Below are positions 43,982-52,944 of a DNA stretch of 64,000 nt, one piece after another. The stretch comes from DATBGO01 sp963785765 (GTDB lineage: Bacteria > Actinomycetota > Actinomycetes > Streptosporangiales > Streptosporangiaceae). The translations under genes were made by a program, and so were the position numbers. The first letter of the stretch is position 1. Each line of letters opens with the position of its first letter. Below the pieces are notes generated by a model that worked only from the letters and a program-made list of their open reading frames with translations, was not told the DNA's origin and searched no databases. The stretch is from contig CAWAWM010000001.1 in assembly GCA_963785765.1 (NCBI GenBank), forward strand, positions 310,001 through 374,000, written 5' to 3'.

Positions 43982-44022
43982 GCGACGCCGGGTGGCTACG
44001 GGGGCAAACCACCCGGCGTCGC
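43982..44022 (+). terminator. strong hairpin after the DrrAB-like operon
   Basis: Perfect 14-bp stem (43982-43995 with 44009-44022, GCGACGCCGGGTGG / complement), loop of 13 bases. No U-run follows, as is common in actinobacteria. It also lies downstream of the convergent DUF3099 gene. Confidence 0.75.
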
Positions 44023-44178
44023 ATTCATCGGCGCTCCGACGGGGGCCCGGAACGCCGGCACCGGTGCCCCGGCGGGGGACCAGAGCACCGGTAAGCATGT
44101 TACACCGAACCCCCCCCTTGTGCGTCAAGACCGGACTACAAGCGGATCTCGGCACGGAGCCCGGCCGATCCTCGCTGA

Positions 44179-44769
44179 TCAGCCGTTTCCGGTAGGCCTT
44201 TTCCTATCCCGATCAGCCCGCTGCGCAGACTCGCCGTGGTTGCCCGCAGTGCCTGATTCGCGAGGCCCGGATTCGCGAGGGCCTAAGTCGCGAGGGGCTG
44301 ATTCGGCCGGGCCTGAGTCGCGAGGGCCTGAGTCGCGAGGGCCTGAGTCCGGGCGGCCCGGGTTAACGGCCGTAGAGCTGTCCGGGCTAAACCGATCCGG
44401 CAGGTTCGGCTCGTAGGCCTGGAAGCCACGGCCGCCGTTCGGCTCGCGGCCGCCATTGGCGAAGATCACCGCGAAGTACGGGATGATGATCGCGCCCACC
44501 GCCGGGATGGCGGTCAGCCAGCCGGCGCCGTTGATGAAGAGCACGACCGCGATCACGAAGCAGACCAGCCGGATGCCCATCATGATCAGGTACCGGCGCT
44601 CACGGTAGGAGATGTCGGCCGATCGCGAGAGCCGCGCCTCGGTCACCACCTGGGCGCGCTCTGATCTGGGATGACGAAGCGCTCTCACTACTCCACGGTA
44701 TGCGCGACTGGCCGCGGCGTCACCATCGGCACCCTGATCCGGGGTCCCCGCGGGATCAGCGCTACTCAA
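44179..44769 (-). CDS. DUF3099 membrane protein with repeat tail
   Basis: A 196-residue protein. Residues about 60-105 carry two membrane helices (MMGIRLVCFVIAVVLFINGA and LTAIPAVGAIIIPYFAVIFA) between basic regions such as SYRERRYLIM, the DUF3099 pattern. The C-terminal third is made of repeated SGPRD/SGPRE units coded by a 15-bp minisatellite. It may be variable in length. Function unknown. It overlaps the upstream hydroxyacid oxidase gene by eight bases. Confidence 0.8.
   Translation of the reverse strand: MSSADPAGTPDQGADGDAAASRAYRGVVRALRHPRSERAQVVTEARLSRSADISYRERRYLIMMGIRLVCFVIAVVLFINGAGWLTAIPAVGAIIIPYFAVIFANGGREPNGGRGFQAYEPNLPDRFSPDSSTAVNPGRPDSGPRDSGPRDSGPAESAPRDLGPRESGPRESGTAGNHGESAQRADRDRKRPTGNG
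44252..44356 (-). repeat. seven 15-bp minisatellite units in the DUF3099 gene
   Basis: Units at 44252, 44267, 44282, 44297, 44312, 44327 and 44342, pattern CCTGAGTCGCGAGGG, two of them identical. The period is a multiple of three, so the frame is kept. Confidence 0.9.
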
Positions 44770-45826
44770 GCCGGATGGCCGCGCCAGTCAGCTCGAGGGC
44801 CGCAATCTCCTCGACGGACGCGGCGCCAGCCAGCGCCATCGAGTGCGCCAGCCCGGCCGTCAGAGCCGTGAGCAGCTCGCTGACGCCGTCCGCGCCGCCA
44901 CAGGCCAGTGCCCACAGCACCGGCCGGCCGACGAACACAGCCCGGGCGCCGAGCGCGAGGGCGGCCAGCGCGTCATCGCCGGTGCGGATCCCGCCGTCGG
45001 CATAAGCAGGCCGGACCGCCGCGGGCTCGGCGCTCAGCGCGGCCACCACCGGCGGCAGCGCAGCCGCGGCCGGAATCGCGCCGTCAAGCTGGCGCCCGCC
45101 GTGATTGGAGACGATCACCGCGGCCGCGCCGTGTGCGATGCAGGCCGCGGCGTCGTCGGCCCGCAGCACGCCCTTGACCACCACCGGCAGCCCGCTGATC
45201 TCGGCCAGCCAGCCGATGTCAGCGAACGTCAGGTCGCTGGCCTGCTCGGCCGCGCTCAGATCGGCCAGCGGCCCCAGATTGACCAGCAGGTCGGCGTCCT
45301 GCACCACACCGTCGCCCGCGTCCCGCCGCTTGCGGCCGACGACCGGCGTGTCGGCCGTCAGCACCAGCGCCGCCGCGCCGGCCGCGACCGCGCGCCGGAC
45401 CAGGCCGGCGGTCAGCGCGCGGTCACGCAGCACATAGACCTGGAACCACCAGCTGCCGCCGGCCTCGCCCAGCACCCTGCCGACGTCCTCGATCCGGCTG
45501 GTGCTGCGGGCCGAGAGCACATACAGGGCACCAGCCCGGGCCGCTCCCGCCGCCACGGCCAGCTCGCCGTCGGGATGGGCCAGCCGCGCGAAGCCGGTCG
45601 GGGCCACCCCGACCGGGGTCGCCACCGCCGTTCCCAGCAGGGCGGTCGCGGTGGACACGGCGGACACATCGCGCAGCACCCGCGGGGCCAGCCAGACCCG
45701 CCGCCAGGCTTTCTGGTTGGCTCGCAGTGTCCGCTCGCTTCCTGAGCCGCCCGCGTAGTAGTCGTAGACCTCAGGAGGCAGCAGCTTTCGCGCACGGCGT
45801 TGCAGATCGGCGGCGTCGGGAGTCAC
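44762..45826 (-). CDS. FMN-dependent alpha-hydroxyacid oxidase/dehydrogenase
   Basis: A 354-residue member of the glycolate oxidase/lactate dehydrogenase family. Marks: PPEVYDYYAGGSGSERTL (N-terminal), GVAPTGFARLAHPDGE, WFQVYVLRDR, TADTPVVGRKRRDA, VVVKGVLRADDA and the catalytic His/Arg loop VSNHGGRQLDGA, then YADGGIRTGDDALAALALGARAVFVGRPVL for phosphate binding. All key active-site parts are present. It oxidises an alpha-hydroxyacid such as lactate or glycolate. The start ATG 45826 is 23 bases from the dodecin gene start on the other strand. Confidence 0.88.
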   Translation of the reverse strand: MTPDAADLQRRARKLLPPEVYDYYAGGSGSERTLRANQKAWRRVWLAPRVLRDVSAVSTATALLGTAVATPVGVAPTGFARLAHPDGELAVAAGAARAGALYVLSARSTSRIEDVGRVLGEAGGSWWFQVYVLRDRALTAGLVRRAVAAGAAALVLTADTPVVGRKRRDAGDGVVQDADLLVNLGPLADLSAAEQASDLTFADIGWLAEISGLPVVVKGVLRADDAAACIAHGAAAVIVSNHGGRQLDGAIPAAAALPPVVAALSAEPAAVRPAYADGGIRTGDDALAALALGARAVFVGRPVLWALACGGADGVSELLTALTAGLAHSMALAGAASVEEIAALELTGAAIRLE

Positions 45827-45849
45827 GAATGTCCAGTATGGAGGCTCAG

Positions 45850-46062
45850 ATGAGCGACCGCACCTATCGCGTCACCGAGATTGTCGGCACCTCGCCGGAC
45901 GGAATCGAGCCGGCCATCCGGGCGGCGCTGCGCCGGGCCGGGCAGACGCTGCGGCATCTCGACTGGTTCGAGGTGACCGAGGTCCGCGGCCAGATCGTCG
46001 ACGGTGACGTGGCCCATTTCCAGGTCGGGCTCAAGGTGGGCTTCCGGCTGGAGGATGGCTGA
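45850..46062 (+). CDS. dodecin (flavin-binding protein)
   Basis: A 70-residue dodecin from ATG 45850: YRVTEIVGTSPDGIEPAIRAALRRAGQTLRHLDWFEVTEVRGQIVDGDVAHFQVGLKVGFRLED. The conserved tryptophan in LDWFEVTEVRG stacks on the flavin, and the final GLKVGFRLED is typical. Twelve copies form a hollow particle that stores FMN, FAD or CoA. The position beside an FMN-dependent oxidase suggests a link to FMN supply; this is inference. Confidence 0.92.
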   Translation: MSDRTYRVTEIVGTSPDGIEPAIRAALRRAGQTLRHLDWFEVTEVRGQIVDGDVAHFQVGLKVGFRLEDG

Positions 46063-46083
46063 GGCGGCCCGGCGGCGCGGCCG

Positions 46084-47517
46084 TCAGCTGGCCTGGCTGA
46101 CCGATGACATGTTGAAGCCGTCGACCCGCAGCGGCGGCATGGCCGTCCGGGTGAAGTAGTCGGCCCACTCGCGCGGCAGCGCCGCGCTGCTGGGGCCTGC
46201 CTCGGTGACCCGGCTCAGCATCGCGACCGGGCTCTCGTTGAACCTGAAGTTGTTCACCGCCCCGACGACCTCGCCGTTCTCGACCAGGTAGACCCCATCC
46301 CTGGTCAGCCCGGTCAGCAGCAAGGTCTGCGGGTCGACCTCGCGGATGTACCACAGGCAGGTCACCAGCAGGCCGCGGCCGGTGCGGGCGATCATCTCCT
46401 CCAGCGAGGCCGCGCCGCCTGGTGCCTCCAGGATCAGGTTGTCGATGGACGGCGTCACGGGCAGCCCGGACAGCGCGGCGGAATGCCGGGTCTGGGTCAA
46501 TGCGGTGAGTTCGCCTGCCGAGATCCAGCTGGTGGGCGCCAGCGCCAGGCCGTTGTCGAAGACCGACGATTCCCGGCTGGAAGCATGGGCTACCACGAAG
46601 GGCTCGCACTGCAGGCCGGGAGCTCCCGGATCGCTGCGGAGCGTCAGCGGCAGGCTGGCCAGCCGGTCGCCGACCCGGGTGCCGCCGCCCGGCCTGCTGA
46701 ATACCGTCCGGCCGTCGATCGCGTCCTTGGCCCCGGCTGACCAGTACAGGTAGATGAGCAGATCGGCGACGGCGCCAGCGGAGAGCACGGTCTCATAACG
46801 GCCGGCCGGCAGCTCGATCTGCCTGGCTGCCCAGTCAAGCTGGGTGGTCAGCCTCGCATACATGTCAGCCACCCGGACATCGGTGAAGTCCCTGGTGCCG
46901 GCCCCGGTCCAGGCGGACTGGCTCAGGTCAGCGGACTTCGCATTGAGCTCAACCCGCCCGGCCGGCTGGTCGTGCCGCAGCCGCAGCCCGGCCGAGCTGC
47001 CCAGGAATTGCGAGGTCACGGAGTGCTCGGCGAATCCGTACAGCCGCCGCCTGGCCGCGGCCGCCGCCGCGAACGCTTCGCCGAGCGTCCCGGCGAAGGC
47101 GCCGAGCACGCTGGCCCCGGTACCGCTGGCCTGATCATCCCAGCCAAGGCCGCCAGCCACGCCGCCGGTCGCGCCCCGGGGCCAGGCCGGCGATCCGCTG
47201 CCCGGGCCGATCAGCGGCTGGGCGTCTGGCGCCGGTGTCCCTTCGGCGGCCGTCTGTTCCGCTTCGGCCACCAGATCTGGGATCTGGTCCGGGCGGACGC
47301 CCGCTCTCGACACCACCCCGACCGCTGGCCCCAGCCTGCCGGCGCTGATCGCGATCACGGTCAGCCGCCGCGACCGCGAGACGCCGTTGGTGGTGAGCGT
47401 GTTGCCGGCCCACCGGAGATTGGCCGACGAGGTCTCCTCCGCCATCACGATGCAGTCGCCGCGGCTGGCCGCCCGCAGCGCCCGCTCGACGTCGTCCTGC
47501 GCACGCTGCCCGGTCAT
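46084..47517 (-). CDS. TldE/PmbA-like metalloprotease subunit
   Basis: A 477-residue protein from ATG 47517, which overlaps the tldD stop by four bases. The PmbA/TldE pattern is seen in TTNGVSRSRRLTVIAISAGRLG, QFLGSSAGLRLRHDQPAGRVEL, SWISAGELTALTQTRHSAALSG and GLLVTCLWYIREVDPQTLLLTGLTRDGVYLVENGEVVGAVNNFRFNESPV. TldE has no HExxxH site, and none is visible here; it forms a dimer with TldD to cleave unfolded peptides or mature RiPPs. It is coded after tldD in one operon. Confidence 0.9.
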   Translation of the reverse strand: MTGQRAQDDVERALRAASRGDCIVMAEETSSANLRWAGNTLTTNGVSRSRRLTVIAISAGRLGPAVGVVSRAGVRPDQIPDLVAEAEQTAAEGTPAPDAQPLIGPGSGSPAWPRGATGGVAGGLGWDDQASGTGASVLGAFAGTLGEAFAAAAAARRRLYGFAEHSVTSQFLGSSAGLRLRHDQPAGRVELNAKSADLSQSAWTGAGTRDFTDVRVADMYARLTTQLDWAARQIELPAGRYETVLSAGAVADLLIYLYWSAGAKDAIDGRTVFSRPGGGTRVGDRLASLPLTLRSDPGAPGLQCEPFVVAHASSRESSVFDNGLALAPTSWISAGELTALTQTRHSAALSGLPVTPSIDNLILEAPGGAASLEEMIARTGRGLLVTCLWYIREVDPQTLLLTGLTRDGVYLVENGEVVGAVNNFRFNESPVAMLSRVTEAGPSSAALPREWADYFTRTAMPPLRVDGFNMSSVSQAS

Positions 47518-49040
47518 GACGATCCTTCTTCCGCGGTGTTGAGTATCCGCACGCCCCGCATCAGCACGGCGGGGCAGCCGTGGCCGACCGGCGCGACCTG
47601 CCCGGGCTGTCCTTTCCCGCAGTTGAACGCCCCGAACAAGCCATAGGTCTGCGGACCGCCGACCGCCTCCATGGAGTTCCAGAAATCCGTCGTGGTGGCC
47701 TGGTAGGCGACGTCCCTGAGCTGACCGGCCAGCCGGCCGTGGGAAATAAGGAAGAACCGCTGGCCGGTGAACTGGAAGTTGTACCGCTGCATGTCGATCG
47801 ACCAGCTCTTGTCGCCGACGACGTAGATGCCGCGGGAGACGCCCGCGATCAGGTCCGCCGTGGACGGCCCGCCGGCGGCAGGCTGCAGCGAGACGTTGGC
47901 CATCCGCTGGATCGGCATGTGCCCCGGCGAGTCGGCGAACGCGCACCCGTTGGAGCGGGGCAGGCCGGACCGGCTGGCCATCCGCCGGTCCAGCTGGTAG
48001 CCGGTGAGGATGCCGCCGGTGATCAGGTCCCAGGACTGGGCGCGGACACCCTCGTCGTCGTAGCCGATGGAAGCGAGGCCATGCTCGGCGGTCCGGTCCC
48101 CGGTGACCTGCATCAGCGGCGAGCCGTACTGCAGGCTGCCCAGCTTGTCCGGGGTAGCGAAGGACGTGCCCGCGTAGGCCGCTTCGTAGCCGAGGGCGCG
48201 GTCGAGCTCCGTCGCGTGGCCGATGGACTCATGGATGGTCAGAAACAGATTGGACGGGTCGATCACCAGGTCGTAGCGGCCGGACTCCACGGAGGGCGCG
48301 GCCAGCTTGGCGGCCAGCAGGTCGGGCAGCTCGGCCAGCTCGGCGGGGAAATCCCAGCCGGTCCCGGTCAGATACTCATAGCCACGGCCGGCCTGCGGCG
48401 CGAGCGTCCGCATGGTCTCGAACCGGCCGCCCGCTTGCACCGCTACCCCGGTCAGGGCCGGGTGCAAGCGGACCCGCTGCTGGGTCGCCGTCGTGTCACC
48501 GTCGCTGTAGAACTTGCATTCCTTGACGGTCAGCAGCGATGCGTCCACGTGGGCGATTCCCGGGCTGCTCAGCAGCGCGGAACTCCAGTCGGCCAGCAGT
48601 GTTATCTTCTCCGCCGCGGTGACGCTGAACGGATCGACCTCATACTCCGAGATCCAGCTGACGTCGCCATAGCCAGGCTCGTCCGCCAGCTCGATCGGCT
48701 CGGTGTTGACCGGGGCAGCGACCCGGGCCAGCTCGACGGCCTCGGCGGCCGCCCGGGCCGCAGCCGCCGTGCTCAGATCGACCGCCGAGGCGAAGCCCCA
48801 CGTGCCGTCGACGACCACCCGCACCGCCAGGCCGATGTCAGCCGACTCGGCGAGGGTCTCCAGCGCGGCGTCGGCCAGCCCGATCCGCTGGCGCCTGATG
48901 AGCTCGGCACGGAAGTCCGCATGTTCGGCGCCGAGATCGGCGGCGCGCTGCAAGGCCGCGGCGGCCAGCTCCCGCAGCGGGTAGCTGGTGAACTCCGGAT
49001 CGATCCGCTGCGCATCCGCGCTGGTTGCACTGTCATCCAC
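47514..49040 (-). CDS. tldD: TldD-type zinc metalloprotease subunit
   Basis: A 508-residue protein from GTG 49040. The zinc motif is HESIGHATELDRALGYEAAYAG, with HExxxH. VRVVVDGTWGFASAVDLSTAAAARAAAEAVELA and the C-terminal GGPQTYGLFGAFNCGKGQPGQVAPVGHGCPAVLMRGVRI give the usual family ends. TldD and TldE form a heterodimer or larger complex that removes leader peptides and degrades small polypeptides. The ATGA overlap with the following gene shows coupling. A longer frame (to 49424) lies over fabG and was rejected. Confidence 0.92.
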   Translation of the reverse strand: MDDSATSADAQRIDPEFTSYPLRELAAAALQRAADLGAEHADFRAELIRRQRIGLADAALETLAESADIGLAVRVVVDGTWGFASAVDLSTAAAARAAAEAVELARVAAPVNTEPIELADEPGYGDVSWISEYEVDPFSVTAAEKITLLADWSSALLSSPGIAHVDASLLTVKECKFYSDGDTTATQQRVRLHPALTGVAVQAGGRFETMRTLAPQAGRGYEYLTGTGWDFPAELAELPDLLAAKLAAPSVESGRYDLVIDPSNLFLTIHESIGHATELDRALGYEAAYAGTSFATPDKLGSLQYGSPLMQVTGDRTAEHGLASIGYDDEGVRAQSWDLITGGILTGYQLDRRMASRSGLPRSNGCAFADSPGHMPIQRMANVSLQPAAGGPSTADLIAGVSRGIYVVGDKSWSIDMQRYNFQFTGQRFFLISHGRLAGQLRDVAYQATTTDFWNSMEAVGGPQTYGLFGAFNCGKGQPGQVAPVGHGCPAVLMRGVRILNTAEEGSS

Positions 49041-49151
49041 GGCAGGCCAACCTATCCCAATCCTGGTCCGTCCCGCCTGGCCAGGTACGCTCGCCACGAT
49101 CGGAGCGGCAGTGCGGAAGCTGCGCTGCGGAGGCGACGGAGGTCCGGAAGC

Positions 49152-49856
49152 ATGGCTCGATCGGTCCTGGTGACTGGCGGCAACCGAGGCATCGGGCTGG
49201 CGATCGCCCGCAGGCTCGCGGCGGGCGGCGACGGGGTGACCATCACCTCGCGGTCCGGGGCGGACGTGGAGGGGCTGACCGTCGCGAAGTGTGACGTGCG
49301 CGACGCCGGAGCCGTCGACGCGGCGTTCACGACGGCCGAGGCCGCGCACGGGCCGGTCGAGGTCCTGGTGGCCAACGCGGGCACCAACCGCGACCAGCTG
49401 CTCGCGCTGATGAGCGAGGATCATTTCGCCGAGGTCATCGACACCAACCTGGCCGGTGCCTACCGGGTGGCCAAGCGCGCCTGCCGGCCGATGATCAGGA
49501 TGCGCCGCGGCCGGATCATCTTTATCTCCTCGGTGGTGGGCTTGCTCGGCTCGGCCGGGCAGGCCAACTACGCGGCGTCGAAGGCCGGCCTCATCGGCCT
49601 GGCCCGCTCGCTGGCGCGTGAGCTCGGCGGGCGGGGCATCACGGTGAACGTGGTGGCGCCTGGCTTCGTGGACACCGACATGACCGCTGCGCTGCCCGAG
49701 GCCAGGAGGGAGGCCATCCTGGCTGGCATACCGCTCGGCCGGGGCGGCGGCGCCGACGAGGTCGCCGCGGCGGTCGCCTTCCTGGCTTCAGCCGACGCGG
49801 CGTATATCACCGGCGCGGTCATCCCGGTCGACGGCGGCCTGGGCATGGGCCACTGA
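49152..49856 (+). CDS. fabG: 3-oxoacyl-ACP reductase
   Basis: A 234-residue short-chain dehydrogenase: VLVTGGNRGIGLAIARRLA (NADPH site), VANAGTNRDQLL (NAG), ISSVVGLLGSAGQANYAASKAGLIGLA (catalytic Ser, YxxxK), VAPGFVDTDM. The sequence order is that of FabG/MabA in the FAS II cycle, where it reduces beta-ketoacyl-ACP. The InhA-like gene begins 38 bases later in the same direction, the same pairing as fabG1-inhA in mycobacteria. Confidence 0.92.
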   Translation: MARSVLVTGGNRGIGLAIARRLAAGGDGVTITSRSGADVEGLTVAKCDVRDAGAVDAAFTTAEAAHGPVEVLVANAGTNRDQLLALMSEDHFAEVIDTNLAGAYRVAKRACRPMIRMRRGRIIFISSVVGLLGSAGQANYAASKAGLIGLARSLARELGGRGITVNVVAPGFVDTDMTAALPEARREAILAGIPLGRGGGADEVAAAVAFLASADAAYITGAVIPVDGGLGMGH

Positions 49857-49894
49857 ACAACCGGCCCGCATGACGACAGCCGAAGGGAAGCTGG

Positions 49895-50659
49895 ATGGGA
49901 ATCCTGGACGGGAAGCGGATCCTGGTGACCGGAGTGCTCACCGACGCCTCCATTGCCTTTCATGTGGCGCGGATAGCGCAGCAGGAAGGCGCCACGGTGG
50001 TGCTGACCGGGTTCGGGCGGCTGAGCCTGGTCGAGCGGATCGCCAGGCGGCTGCCGGATCCGCCCCCGGTGCTCGAGCTCGACGTCACCGATACCGGCCA
50101 GCTCGACTCGCTGGCCGAACGACTGTCCGAGCACGTCGACCGGCTGGACGGCGTGGTGCACAGCATCGGCAACGCGCCGCAGTCCGCGCTGGGCGGTAAT
50201 TTCCTGCAGACTCCCTGGGAGGACGTGGCCGCCGCGTTGCACGTGTCGACCTACTCCTTCAAGGCACTGGCCATGGCGGCGCTGCCGCTGATGGGCGGCG
50301 GCGGGGCCATCGTCGGGATGGACTTCGACGCCAGCCGGGCCTGGCCCGCCTACGACTGGATGGGCGTGGCCAAGGCGGGCCTGGAGTCGTGTGCCCGCTA
50401 TCTGGCCCGCGACCTCGGCCCGCGGGGGATCCGGGTGAACCTGATGGCGGCCGGGCCGCTGCGGACGATGGCCGCCAAGAGCATTCCAGGCTTCGGCGGC
50501 TTCGAGGCGATGTGGGCGGAGCGCGCTCCGCTCGGCTGGGACCTGGCTGACCCGGAGCCGGCGGCCCGCGGCTGCGTCGCCCTGCTGTCGGACTGGTTTC
50601 CCGCTACCACGGGCGAGATCGTGCATGTCGACGGGGGAGCGCACGCGATCGGCGGCTAG
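49895..50659 (+). CDS. fabI: enoyl-ACP reductase (InhA/FabI type)
   Basis: A 254-residue enoyl reductase: GKRILVTGVLTDASIAFHVARIAQQEG (the G-x5-S-I/x-A NADH motif of this family), SIGNAPQSALGGNFLQTPWEDV, and the Tyr-x6-Lys active site YDWMGVAKAGLE. AAGPLRTMAAKSIPG and the ending GGAHAIGG are close to InhA. It performs the last reduction in fatty acid or mycolate elongation; it is expected to be essential. It is coupled to fabG. Confidence 0.93.
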   Translation: MGILDGKRILVTGVLTDASIAFHVARIAQQEGATVVLTGFGRLSLVERIARRLPDPPPVLELDVTDTGQLDSLAERLSEHVDRLDGVVHSIGNAPQSALGGNFLQTPWEDVAAALHVSTYSFKALAMAALPLMGGGGAIVGMDFDASRAWPAYDWMGVAKAGLESCARYLARDLGPRGIRVNLMAAGPLRTMAAKSIPGFGGFEAMWAERAPLGWDLADPEPAARGCVALLSDWFPATTGEIVHVDGGAHAIGG

Positions 50660-50952
50660 CGTGATATCGGGGCGCGGTACCGGGCGCTACGGCCAGAAGC
50701 GAGACGTCATCCTTTGCGCTATTTGCCGGATAATTTGGCGATCGTGCCCTGGCACGTAGCGGTCAGATAATCGCGAGGTCACCGTCGGATCACGATTCAG
50801 GCGGTCTGCCCCGGGTCCGTTCCCTGTTTGGCCTCGATACTCCTACTATGACGCAACGGCCCGCCGTGTGGCGCGCCGACGCGCCGCGGGGCGCCTGAGC
50901 CTCCGGTAACTTGATCCGCGAAGAAATCTCAGCGGAAGGATAGGGAGGAGGA
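50660..50952. other. intergenic region before the oligopeptide importer
   Basis: No gene is seen. TACTAT at 50845-50850 is a possible -10 element, without a clear partner. A GGAGGGAGGA-like purine run (50935-50952) provides the ribosome site for the next gene. Confidence 0.4.
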
Positions 50953-52800
50953 GTGTCAATGCGGACACCCAAGCGAAGCCACCTGACCGTATGCGGTCTG
51001 GCGGCGATCGCGCTGGTCGCGACCGCGTGCGGAAGCAGCTCGACGAGCCCGTCATCAAGCTCGTCAGGCTCAAGCGTCAGCCTTTCCAGCGGCTTGCAGG
51101 CGCTCAACCCGGGCAGTGGAGCCCCGAAGGCCGGCGGGACGCTCAATATGCTCGGCATCGGCGATGTCGACTACATGGACTACAACATCAGTTACTACAC
51201 CATCGGCGGGCTTGGCCAGCGGATGTGGGTACGAGGGCTGTACGCCTACCCGGCTGTCCCGGGCAAGACCACCACCCCGGCGCCTGACCTGGCGACCGCG
51301 CTGCCCGTCGTCTCCAACGGCGGCCTCACCTACTCGGTCACGATCCGCAGCGGCGCGCGGTGGGACACCACGCCGTTCACCCCGGTCACCGCGGCCGACG
51401 CGCTGCTGGGCCTGAAGCGGTCCTGCAACCCGGCCCAGCCGTTCGGCGGGCTGCCCGACTTCATCGGCCTGATCAAGGGCTACCAGACGTTCTGCACCGG
51501 GTTCGCCTCAGTCAAGCCGACGGTGTCCGCGATCAAGTCGTACATCGACACCCATAACATCTCGGGCGTCACCGTCTCGGGCCAGACGATCACCTACACG
51601 CTGACCCACCCGGCGTCCTACTTCAATGACATCCTGGCCCTGGACCCGTTCAACCCGGCCCCGCCGCAGAGCCTGAACTATGTCCCGGCCAGCGCGACGG
51701 CGCAGCAGAACGTGTTCGCCGACGGCCCGTACAAGGTGCAGAGCTACACGCCGACCAAGAAGATCGTGTTCGTGCGCAACCCGGCGTGGGTCGCCTCCTC
51801 GGACCCGATCCGCAAGGCCTACGTGAACCAGATCAACGTCACCGAGACCGGCAACCAGACGACCAACCAGCAGATCCTGCAGACCAACTCGGCTGCGGGC
51901 TCGATGGAATTTGACAGCTTCCCGCCGGTAGCGGCCGAACCCGGGCTGGTCGCCCAGATGCAGCACGGCAGCACGAACTTCAACCTGGGCCCGACCTACT
52001 CGACCAACCCGTACATCGTGTTCAACACCGTCTCGCCGAACAACGGCGGGGCGCTGGGCAAGGTCGCCGTCCGCCAGGCGATCAGCTACGCGATCGACCG
52101 GGCGCACCTGATCCAGGACGCCAACGGCGCCGTGCTGAGCCCGCCGCTGACCCACATCCTGCCGAACGGGATCAACGGGGCGCAGGACGTGCCCTCGGGC
52201 TACAACCCCTACCCCTACAACGTGGCCAAGGCCAAGTCGATGCTGAAGGCGGCTGGCTACCCGAACGGGCTCACGCTGAAGTTCCTGTACCGGCCCTCCA
52301 GCACGCTGTCGGTGAAGATGTACCAGACGCTGCAGTCCGACCTGAGCGCGGCCGGCATCAAGATCACCGGCCTGGGCGTCCCGGACGCGGACTTCTACGT
52401 GAAGTACCTCGAGGTGCCCAGCGTGGCCAAGTCCGGCACGTGGGACCTCTCGCTGGCTGGATGGGGGCCGGACTGGTACGGCGACGCGGCGACATCGTTC
52501 TTCAAGCCGCTGTTCTACGGACCGACCGCTTACCCGCCCAGCGGCAGCAACTTCGGTTTCTACAGCAACCCCACGGTGACGAGCCTGATCAGCAAGGCCG
52601 CGTCACAGGCCAGCGCGAGCACGGCTGCGACCTTGTGGGGGCAGCTTGACCAGGACGTCATGAAGGACGCGCCGATCTACCCGATCACGCAGCCGCTGCA
52701 GCCGCTGTACCACGCCAGCTACGTGCACAACGCTGTGTACGTTCCGGCCATCCAGCAGTTCGATCCCACGAATGTCTGGCTGAGCGCCCCAACAGGCTGA
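50953..52800 (+). CDS. oligopeptide-type ABC importer substrate-binding lipoprotein
   Basis: A 615-residue protein from GTG 50953 (ATG 50959 also possible). The signal region LTVCGLAAIALVATACGSSS has a lipobox ATAC, followed by a Ser-rich tether. SBP_bac_5 features: GSGAPKAGGTLNMLGIGDVDYMD, TYSVTIRSGARWDTTPFTPVTAADALLGLKRS (ligand cleft), YKVQSYTPTKKIVFVRNPAW and AISYAIDRAHLIQ. It captures peptides or related solutes. First of five genes in the order SBP-ATPase-ATPase-permease-permease. Confidence 0.9.
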   Translation: MSMRTPKRSHLTVCGLAAIALVATACGSSSTSPSSSSSGSSVSLSSGLQALNPGSGAPKAGGTLNMLGIGDVDYMDYNISYYTIGGLGQRMWVRGLYAYPAVPGKTTTPAPDLATALPVVSNGGLTYSVTIRSGARWDTTPFTPVTAADALLGLKRSCNPAQPFGGLPDFIGLIKGYQTFCTGFASVKPTVSAIKSYIDTHNISGVTVSGQTITYTLTHPASYFNDILALDPFNPAPPQSLNYVPASATAQQNVFADGPYKVQSYTPTKKIVFVRNPAWVASSDPIRKAYVNQINVTETGNQTTNQQILQTNSAAGSMEFDSFPPVAAEPGLVAQMQHGSTNFNLGPTYSTNPYIVFNTVSPNNGGALGKVAVRQAISYAIDRAHLIQDANGAVLSPPLTHILPNGINGAQDVPSGYNPYPYNVAKAKSMLKAAGYPNGLTLKFLYRPSSTLSVKMYQTLQSDLSAAGIKITGLGVPDADFYVKYLEVPSVAKSGTWDLSLAGWGPDWYGDAATSFFKPLFYGPTAYPPSGSNFGFYSNPTVTSLISKAASQASASTAATLWGQLDQDVMKDAPIYPITQPLQPLYHASYVHNAVYVPAIQQFDPTNVWLSAPTG

Positions 52801-52816
52801 TAACCAGGCACAGCTG

Positions 52817-52865
52817 ATTCCCGTCGGTCATCCCCGGTATCTATCGCGGGGTGACCGACGGGAAT
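52817..52865 (+). terminator. long hairpin between the binding-protein gene and the ATPase genes
   Basis: Inverted repeat: left arm 52817-52836, right arm 52847-52865, 19 pairs with a one-base bulge and a 10-base loop. It lies just after the SBP stop. Such a stem can partly end transcription or protect the upstream mRNA, giving more binding protein than transporter. Confidence 0.75.
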
Positions 52866-52944
52866 ACAGTTTCTGTAGGACGGCATGCTGGGACAACAGG
52901 ACGTTTGTCCTGTCTGTGGCCGGAACCGCGAAAGGGTAGGCAAC

